A stretch of DNA of 14,830 nucleotides from Deltaproteobacteria bacterium. Lineage in GTDB: Bacteria > Myxococcota_A > UBA9160 > JAFDET01. Under the pieces are notes generated by a model, which was given only the letters and a program-made list of their open reading frames with translations, searched no databases and was not told the DNA's origin. Where the stretch lies: positions 1 to 14,830 of the forward strand of contig JAFDET010000053.1 in the NCBI GenBank assembly GCA_019310195.1, written 5' to 3'. How positions within the stretch are numbered: position 1 is the first letter of the stretch; each line of letters starts with the position of its first letter. Both the position numbers and the translations under genes were made by a program. Below are positions 1 to 5,493 of this stretch, in pieces.

Positions 1-291
1 GCAGTTGGTGCAGAGGCTCGCCTTGTAGCCCAGCTCTACCGTGAGCCGCAGCAGGTCGAGGGCGTCCTTGCGCAGCAGGAACTCGCCCCCGCTCCAGGCC
101 ACGGCCTGCACGCCAAGCTTCTTGGCCGGCAGCAGCACCCGCTCGCGAATCTCGTCCAGATCCAGCTCCCGCGCGCGGCTGGCCCGCACGCGCGAAACCT
201 CGTTGCTGCCGGTCATGCACATGGGGCAACGCAGATTGCAGAGCCGCGTGGCCTCGAAGTAGATCGCGTAGAAGTTGTAGCCCGTCGCCAT
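1..291 (-). CDS. Radical SAM domain protein, N-terminal part (runs off the window)
   Basis: The reading frame starts at an ATG at 291 on the minus strand and is still open at base 1, giving the first 97 residues. It has the radical SAM cluster motif C-x3-C-x2-C at residues 18, 22 and 25 (LCNLRCPMC), which binds the 4Fe-4S cluster that cleaves S-adenosylmethionine. A GGE motif follows at residues 68-70 (WSGGEF), the usual SAM-amine-contacting loop. A purine-rich stretch (GGGGGA on the minus strand, about 294-300) precedes the start. The gene lies 36 bases downstream of the hemerythrin gene on the same strand, so the two may be co-transcribed. Which radical SAM subfamily it belongs to (a MoaA-like or SPASM-type maturase, for example) cannot be told without the C-terminus. 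Confidence 0.88.
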   Translation of the reverse strand, partial: MATGYNFYAIYFEATRLCNLRCPMCMTGSNEVSRVRASRARELDLDEIRERVLLPAKKLGVQAVAWSGGEFLLRKDALDLLRLTVELGYKASLCTNC

Positions 292-327
292 GGTCCCCCG
301 CCGCCGGTCCGCAGCTAGCGTACCGGT

Positions 328-759
328 TCAGTGGGCGGCGTCGATCTCGCGATCCAGGGTTGCCAGCGCGGCTTCCTCGGCGTCCTCGTGCCGCTTGAAG
401 ACGGCAGACAGGTAGTCGAAAACCGAGCTCGCTTCGGCTCGCTCCCCCCGGTCCAGCAGGGTCCCGAGACGATCCAGCTGGGCGAGGAACTCTCCATGGG
501 CGTCGACCAGGGTCCTGAGCTGGGGCTCGAGATCCGGCCGCAGCGCCCAGATCGCCGGGTAGTAGAGCCGATCCTCCTGGTCGAAATGGGTCTCCAGAGC
601 CTCCCGCAGCTCCTTCAGGGCCTCGAGGGTGGTCTCCGGCGGCCCCTCCGGTCGGAAGGAGTCGAGAACCTCCTCGAACAGGGAATCGAGTTCCCTGTGC
701 TGGGCGAACACCTCACGCTCCACGGAAGCCCCCAGAATCGGCCCATCCTTGGGCGGCAC
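328..759 (-). CDS. Hemerythrin HHE-domain protein
   Basis: A 143-residue, mostly helical protein with the hemerythrin metal-ligand pattern: H21, H58 with E62 (HFDQE), H88 (DAHGEF), and H124 with E128 (RHEDAEE). These would hold a di-iron centre that binds O2, or possibly NO. The length fits a single-domain bacterial hemerythrin. No signal peptide is visible, so it should be cytoplasmic. The start is a GTG at 759: there is no in-frame ATG near it, and a strong ribosome site (GGGAGG, 767-772 on the minus strand) lies 7 bases upstream. It is divergent from the Fnr-like regulator, with an Fnr-type palindrome (797-812) just beyond the gap. That suggests redox or oxygen-linked control and a role in oxygen or NO sensing, scavenging or delivery; the exact role is inference. 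Confidence 0.88.
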   Translation of the reverse strand: MPPKDGPILGASVEREVFAQHRELDSLFEEVLDSFRPEGPPETTLEALKELREALETHFDQEDRLYYPAIWALRPDLEPQLRTLVDAHGEFLAQLDRLGTLLDRGERAEASSVFDYLSAVFKRHEDAEEAALATLDREIDAAH

Positions 760-761
760 GT

Positions 762-773
762 CCTCTCCTCCCT
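762..773 (-). promoter_or_regulatory. Ribosome binding site fixing the hemerythrin GTG start
   Basis: On the minus strand this reads AGGGAGGAGAGG, a near-ideal Shine-Dalgarno sequence ending 2 bases before the GTG at 759; its GGGAGG core is 7 bases from the start. It is the main reason to accept the GTG start. Confidence 0.75.
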
Positions 774-796
774 AACCGGTGAGCGGGAAGCTCGGG

Positions 797-812
797 TATG
801 ATCGCGATCATA
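797..812. promoter_or_regulatory. Fnr/Crp-type palindrome (box A), hemerythrin/regulator divergent region
   Basis: TATGATCGCGATCATA is a perfect 16-bp palindrome. Its core TGAT-N4-ATCA is the Fnr-class half-site arrangement. It begins one base before the annotated ATG of the regulator gene and lies about 45 bases (centre) from the hemerythrin GTG. A classical activator position at -41.5 would put the hemerythrin transcript start inside its own ribosome site, or the regulator transcript start inside its own coding region. A repressing (operator) or autoregulatory role is therefore more likely than classical class II activation. The palindrome is seen directly; its function is inferred. Confidence 0.72.
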
Positions 813-1496
813 GTGAGAAGCGAGCCAGTGCACACGGGGCCTGACATCGCGATCGGACAGGCGGAGTTCTTTCGAGCCCTCCCTCCCGAGCGGCTCGAAC
901 GCGTGAAGCTGCTGCTCAGCGAAAAGACCTTCGAACGACAGCGGGTTCTGTACTTCGAGAGCAGTCCGGCCGACCGGCTGTGGGTCGTGCGGCGCGGCGA
1001 AGTGCGGCTCTACAAGAGCTCGCCGAGCGGCCAGATCACCACGCTCGACGTGCTGGGCCCGGGCGAGATTTTCGGAGCGGTTTCCGCGCTGGAGCAGGAC
1101 GCCTACCCGGCCAGCGCCGAGACCGTCACCGAGGGGAGCGCCTGGTGGCTCAAGCGCGAGTCCTTCCTGCGCCTGCTGGACGAGGATCCCCGTCTCGCCG
1201 TGGAGATCCTGCAGATCGTCTCGCGCCGGCTGCGCGACGCCCACGATCGCCTGCGCTCGCTCGCCCACGACCCGGCGCCCAGGCGCGTGGCCTTGGCACT
1301 CCTGCGAGCCGCACCCAACGGGGAGGCCCAGGTGACCCGCCGCGCCCTGGCCGAGACCGCCGGCACCAGCGTCGAGACGGCGATTCGCGTGATCCGGCGG
1401 CTCGAGGTCGCCGGCATCGTGAGCGGCGACGTGGGCCGGGTGCGAATCCTCGACGAGGAAATCCTGCGCAAGATCGCGGGTACCTGGACCGACTGA
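798..1496 (+). CDS. Crp/Fnr-family transcription regulator, cysteine-free
   Basis: A 232-residue protein with an N-terminal cyclic-nucleotide-binding-type beta-barrel sensor domain (about residues 20-130, including RRGEVRLY and LGPGEIFG), a long dimerisation helix and a C-terminal winged helix-turn-helix (about 165-230). The recognition helix reads TSVETAIRVIRR with E193 and R197; the V-E-T-x-x-R order matches Fnr, whose Glu and Arg read TGA half-sites. The protein has no cysteine at all, so it cannot carry the Fnr 4Fe-4S oxygen sensor; a heme/NO (DNR/NnrR-like) or other signal is possible. ATG 798 lies inside palindrome box A, so GTG 813 or GTG 828 are alternative starts. It probably controls this locus through boxes A, B and D. 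A 111-base gap separates it from the first alpha gene. Confidence 0.92.
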   Translation: MIAIIVRSEPVHTGPDIAIGQAEFFRALPPERLERVKLLLSEKTFERQRVLYFESSPADRLWVVRRGEVRLYKSSPSGQITTLDVLGPGEIFGAVSALEQDAYPASAETVTEGSAWWLKRESFLRLLDEDPRLAVEILQIVSRRLRDAHDRLRSLAHDPAPRRVALALLRAAPNGEAQVTRRALAETAGTSVETAIRVIRRLEVAGIVSGDVGRVRILDEEILRKIAGTWTD

Positions 1497-1500
1497 GCCC

Positions 1501-1515
1501 GCAGCGGCGCGCTGC
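1501..1515 (+). terminator. Short GC hairpin just after the regulator gene
   Basis: GCAGCG and CGCTGC pair perfectly around a GCG loop, five bases after the regulator stop codon. No T-run follows, so it is at best a weak or Rho-assisted terminator. A chance hairpin in GC-rich DNA is quite possible. Confidence 0.3.
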
Positions 1516-1537
1516 TCCCGAGCCGACCCCGGCTGCC

Positions 1538-1553
1538 TATGACCGGAGTCATA
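1538..1553. promoter_or_regulatory. Fnr-type palindrome (box B) upstream of the molybdoenzyme operon
   Basis: TATGACCGGAGTCATA has perfect inverted half-sites TATGAC/GTCATA separated by four bases. It matches boxes A and D in half-site spacing and flanks. Its centre is 62 bases upstream of the TTG start at 1608. A class II activator at -41.5 would place transcription start near 1587, leaving a 21-base leader that contains the ribosome site. It most likely activates the long alpha-beta-alpha operon through the neighbouring Fnr-like regulator. No good -10 hexamer is obvious. The box contains an ATG (1539) that opens the frame but is unlikely to be the real start. Confidence 0.75.
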
Positions 1554-1596
1554 CCACCAGCTCCGCCCGGGACCGACCTTACCTCCTGGTTTGAAC

Positions 1597-1602
1597 GGGA
1601 GG
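1597..1602 (+). promoter_or_regulatory. Ribosome binding site deciding the TTG start of the first alpha subunit
   Basis: GGGAGG lies five bases before TTG 1608. Starting here puts the twin-arginine motif (SRRQFLQ) at residues 3-9, as expected for a Tat signal. The in-frame ATG at 1539 would add 23 residues, has no ribosome site and lies inside regulatory box B. Confidence 0.7.
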
Positions 1603-1607
1603 TAAAG

Positions 1608-4458
1608 TTGCTCTCGCGGCGTCAGTTCCTCCAGACCAGCATGGCCGGCGGGCTCGCACTTGGGCTGAACCGCCTGGCCTGGCTGTCTCCGGCTCCCGCA
1701 CACGCCGCGAGCGGCGTGTCGTACGCCGACTGGAAGGACGTGTACCGGGCGCGCTGGCGCTGGGACCGGGTGGTCCGCGGCACCCACACCAACGTCAACT
1801 GCGTGTCGTCCTGCGCGTGGAACCGCGTGGAACCTCTACGTGCGAGACGGGATCGTGTGGCGCGAGGAGCAGTCGGCGCCCTACGCCGCCTCCAATGCGG
1901 ACGTCCCGGACTTCAATCCCCGCGGCTGCCAGAAGGGCGCGAGCTGCAGCGACCTGCTGCTGGGACCGACCCGCATGCTGCACCCCTTGCGCCGGGTGGG
2001 CCCGCGCGGCTCCGGGCGCTGGAAGCGCATCTCCTGGGACGAGGCGCTGGAAGAGATCGCCCGCAACCTGGTGGACGTGCTCGTCGAGCGCGGCGGCGAA
2101 GGCGCCCTGTGCGAGCTGGGCCCCAATGTCGATTACGGCGCCAACACGGCCGCCGCCCTGCGCTTCTTCCGGCAGATCGGCGCCCCGCTGACCGACTCCA
2201 TGGGCCAGATCGGCGACCTCGCCGTGGGCGGGACCATCACCCTGGGAACGCCCCACACCGACGGAACCTCCGATGACTGGTTCCGCTCCGACAACCTGAT
2301 CCTGTGGGCGTTCAATCCCGCGGCCGCCCGGATCCCCGACGCCCACTACGTGCACGAGGCGCGTTACCGGGGAGCCCGGGTGACGTGCATCGCCCCCGAC
2401 TACAACCAGAGCGCGATACACACCGACCTCTGGATCTCGGTCAAGCCCGGCACCGACGCGGCCTTGGCCCTCTCGGCCTGCCAGGTGATTCTCGAAGAGG
2501 GACTGCACGACGCCGCCTACATCCGCGAGCAGACGGACCTCCCCTTCCTGGTGCTCGCGGACACGGGCCGCCTGCTGCGCGAGGCCGATGTCTACGACGG
2601 GGGACGCGACGACCGCTTCGCCATCTGGGACGAGCAGAACGGCGGACTCGTCTGGGCACCGGGTACGGCGGGCAGCATGGACAAGACCCTGACCATGCCG
2701 CCGGGCGTGCGACCCGCGCTCGAGGTGAAGCAAGAGGTGAAGCTCCGCTCGGGCCAGAAGGCGACCGTGCGCAGCGTCTTCTCGCTGCTGCGCGAGCGCC
2801 TGGACCGGGATCTCCGCCCCGAGAAGGCGGGCCCCATCACGGGCGTCGCCCCGAGCGTGATTCGGCGCTTCGCGCGCGACTTCGCCGGCGCCGGCGCGTC
2901 GCTGATCCTCTCCCAGTGGGGGAGCTGCAAGAACTACCACTCGGACCTGATCCAGCGCTCCCAGATCCTGATGGCTTCGCTGACGGGAAACCTGGGCCGC
3001 GCGGGCGGCGGCTGGCGTTCCGGGGCGTTCGTGGCGCTGGACGGGCTCGGCGTGGTGGCGATGCAGGACCAGCTCGACCTACCGCACCTGGGCATGCTGA
3101 TGGCGCGCTCCCTCATCGACAGCGAGGCCGTGCGCCATGAGTTCGAGAGGATGTACGTCCCCAGCACGATCTTCCACGCGGTGCACGGCGGGCTCGGGGA
3201 GACGGCGGGCGGCCCCCTCCCGGGCGAGGCGGAGCTTCCCGAGGGAGCCGCGCCCTACCTGGCCGAGGCCCTGGAGAAGAAGCACTTCCCGGTGAGCCCG
3301 GCGCCGGGCAGCGCCCCGCCGGAGGTGCTGTTCAACTTCTGCGGGAACGTCCTGCGCCACTCCAGCGGCGGAGAGCGCATCCGCGACACCCTGTTCGCCA
3401 AGGCCCGGCTCATCACGACCATCGACTTCCGCATCAGCCAGACGGCCCGCTACTCGGACCTCCTGCTTCCGGCGGCCGGCTGGTACGAGAAGATCGGCAT
3501 CAAGTACATCGCCGCCTTCGTGCCCTACGTGACCCTGGGCGATCGCGCGGTTCCGCCCCGGGGCGAGTCGAAGCCCGAGTGGGAGATCTTCTCGCAGCTC
3601 GCCGCGAGGGTGGGCGCCGAGGCGCAACGGCGCGGGGTAGGGACGATCCGAGGCTTCCGCGGCCAGGAGTGCGCCATCGACCGTCTCGGCGAGCGCTTCA
3701 GCGACGACGGCCGCTTCGGCCCGGATGCCCAGGAGGAGGTGCTGCGCTTCATCCTGGGCGTGTCCGGCGCGACGAGCGGCGTGACCCTGGAGGACCTCCG
3801 CGAGCAGGGCGGCGCCGTGCGCATCCGCAGCCTGGGTCCGGAGGGCGGCACGGCGGGCATCTACTCCGACTACTCGCTGGAAGAGCCCGTGGTGCCCATG
3901 CGCGACTTCGTGGAGAAGAAGCACCCCTACCCGACCCAGAGCGGCCGCCAGCAGTTCTACGTGGACCATCCCTGGTTCCTGAAGCTGGGCGAGGAGCTCC
4001 CCACCCACAAGCAGCCGCCGGCCGCCGGCGGCGACCACCCCTTCACCCTGACCGGCGCGCACACGCGCTGGAGCGTCCACGCCATGTGGCGCGACCACGC
4101 CATGATGCTGCGCCTGCAGCGGGGCGAGCCGGTGGTCTTCCTGAACCGCGACCAGGCCCGCGCCCGCGGCATCGAGGACCACGACCTGGTGCGTGTGAAG
4201 AACGACCTGGAGGCCTTCGTGGCCCGCGCCAAGCTCTCGGAGGGGATCCGCCCGGGCCAGGTCCACATCTACCACGCCTGGGAGCCGTACCAGTTCCGGA
4301 CGGGGATCAGCCATCAGGCGCTCTCCCCGAGCCCGTTCAAGGTGACACAGCTCGTTGGGGACTACGGCCACCTGCGCTGGGGGTATGCCCACTACGAGCC
4401 CAACCAGGTGGATCGCGACACTCGGGTCGACGTGGAGAAGTTCGACGCGACCGGATAG
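1608..4458 (+). pseudogene. Type II DMSO-reductase-family molybdopterin alpha subunit, frameshifted by a 10-bp duplication
   Basis: Removing one copy of a 10-bp tandem repeat at 1814-1834 joins two frames into one 946-residue protein that aligns along its length with the third alpha subunit of this window. Features of the restored protein are a Tat signal (SRRQFLQ, residues 3-9; cleavage likely near AHA-AS), [4Fe-4S] ligands H60, C65, C69 and C104, and the probable molybdenum ligand D200 in IGDLAVG. The C-terminal cofactor-binding domain includes the LTGAHTRWSVHAMW region. This family (EbdA, SerA, DdhA, S25dA) hydroxylates, oxidises or reduces substrates in the periplasm. As written, translation from 1608 ends at 2276 after 222 residues, and the open frame from ATG 1840 lacks the signal and three cluster ligands. 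Apart from the shift, the rest of the frame is intact, so the lesion is recent, switchable or a sequence error. The start is TTG. The beta gene follows after 9 bases. Confidence 0.85.
1814..1834 (+). repeat. 10-bp tandem duplication causing the frameshift
   Basis: GCGTGGAACC occurs twice in direct succession (1815-1824 and 1825-1834; the periodicity extends back to 1814). Deleting one copy restores C-A-W-N-L-Y-V-R-D-G. This matches the C-A-F-D-L-F-V-K-D-G of the third alpha subunit and brings 1608-1823 into frame with 1834-4458. The reading shift therefore maps exactly to the repeat. Confidence 0.93.
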
Positions 4459-4467
4459 GGAGACGAC

Positions 4468-5493
4468 ATGAGTCGGCAGATTGCGTTCGTATTCGACCTG
4501 AACAAGTGCATCGGCTGCCAAACTTGCTCCGTGGCCTGCAAGGTGCTGTGGCACCAGGAGGAGCCCGGGGCGGATGAGCAGTGGTGGTGCAGCGTGAATA
4601 CCATCCCCGGCCGCGGGACTCCCCGCGACTGGGAGGCGATGGGCGGGGGCTACGACGCCCAGGGCAAGGTGGTGCTGGGCAAGAATCCCACCCCCGAGGA
4701 GTTCGGAAGCCGCTCCGGCTCGGCCTACAACTGGAAGGAGGTCCACACCTCTGCGGAACATGTCCGATTCCAGCCCGTGGACGGCGAAGCCGAGTGGGCC
4801 ATGAACTGGGACGAGGACGAGGGCGCCGGCGAGTTCCCCAACGCGTACTTCTACTACATGCCGCGCATCTGCAATCACTGCACGAAGCCGGCTTGCCTCG
4901 AGGCCTGCCCCACCCAGGCGCTCTACAAGCGCGACGACTTCGGGGTGGTGCTGCGGGACGAGGACCGCTGCGAGGGCAACCAGGCCTGCGCGCGCGCCTG
5001 CCCCTACAAGAAGATCTACTTCAACAAGGTCCGGGAGATCGGCCAGCACTGCATCGGCTGCTTCCCGCGCATGGAGAAGAACGTGGCACCGGCCTGCGTA
5101 CGCCAGTGCCCGGGCCGCGCGGTGTTCGTGGGCTACCGGGACGAGGAGAACTCGCCGGTCCACAAGCTGGTGGACCAGTGGGAGGTGGCCCTGCCGCACC
5201 ACCCCGAGTTCAACACCGAGCCCAACGTGTTCTACGTCCCGCCCCTGGCGCCCTTCCGGGTGGCCCCGGACGGGACCATCGAAGAGGGTGAGCGGCGCAT
5301 CCCGCTCGACTTGCTGGAGACCGAGTTCGGGCCGCGGGTGGGAGACGCCATCGGGACCCTGGAGAAGGAGATGGCCCGCCGCAGGAACGGCGAGCCGTCG
5401 GAGCTGATGGACACGCTCATCGGATACCGCTGGGAGGAGTTCCTGGGGCCCTTCACCGCGGAGCCGGCCGACATCGATTGGAGGACGTCATGA
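4468..5493 (+). CDS. Iron-sulfur beta subunit of a type II molybdoenzyme (EbdB/SerB/NarH-like)
   Basis: A 341-residue electron-transfer subunit with four cysteine groups in the usual order: C14-x2-C17-x2-C20-x3-C24; C135-x2-C138-x4-C143-x3-C147; C168-x5-C174-x3-C178; and C195-x2-C198-x11-C210-x3-C214. In the third group the position that would be the second cysteine is N171, so this site should hold a 3Fe-4S cluster, as in NarH and EbdB. ACPYKKIYFN is a strong family signature. It would carry electrons between the alpha-subunit cluster and a gamma heme protein. It has no signal peptide, normal for subunits exported together with a Tat-bearing alpha. The start is ATG 4468, with GGGAG in the preceding 10 bases. 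It is the only beta gene in the window and is flanked by two alpha genes, overlapping the second by an ATGA. Confidence 0.95.
   Translation: MSRQIAFVFDLNKCIGCQTCSVACKVLWHQEEPGADEQWWCSVNTIPGRGTPRDWEAMGGGYDAQGKVVLGKNPTPEEFGSRSGSAYNWKEVHTSAEHVRFQPVDGEAEWAMNWDEDEGAGEFPNAYFYYMPRICNHCTKPACLEACPTQALYKRDDFGVVLRDEDRCEGNQACARACPYKKIYFNKVREIGQHCIGCFPRMEKNVAPACVRQCPGRAVFVGYRDEENSPVHKLVDQWEVALPHHPEFNTEPNVFYVPPLAPFRVAPDGTIEEGERRIPLDLLETEFGPRVGDAIGTLEKEMARRRNGEPSELMDTLIGYRWEEFLGPFTAEPADIDWRTS
5480..5484 (+). promoter_or_regulatory. Ribosome binding site selecting ATG 5490 for the second alpha subunit
   Basis: GGAGG lies five bases before ATG 5490, which overlaps the beta stop codon as ATGA. The in-frame ATG at 5478 would contain this site within its own coding sequence and is less likely. 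Confidence 0.7.

Noticed and set aside
615..1787. Minus-strand open frame across the regulator gene
   Set aside because: It overlaps the well-supported regulator and hemerythrin genes in other frames and has no motifs.
3079..5202. Long minus-strand open frame opposite alpha-1 and beta
   Set aside because: It is a shadow of GC-rich coding DNA: low-complexity Ala/Val/Arg/His translation with no motifs, while the opposite strand has clear cluster and cofactor motifs.
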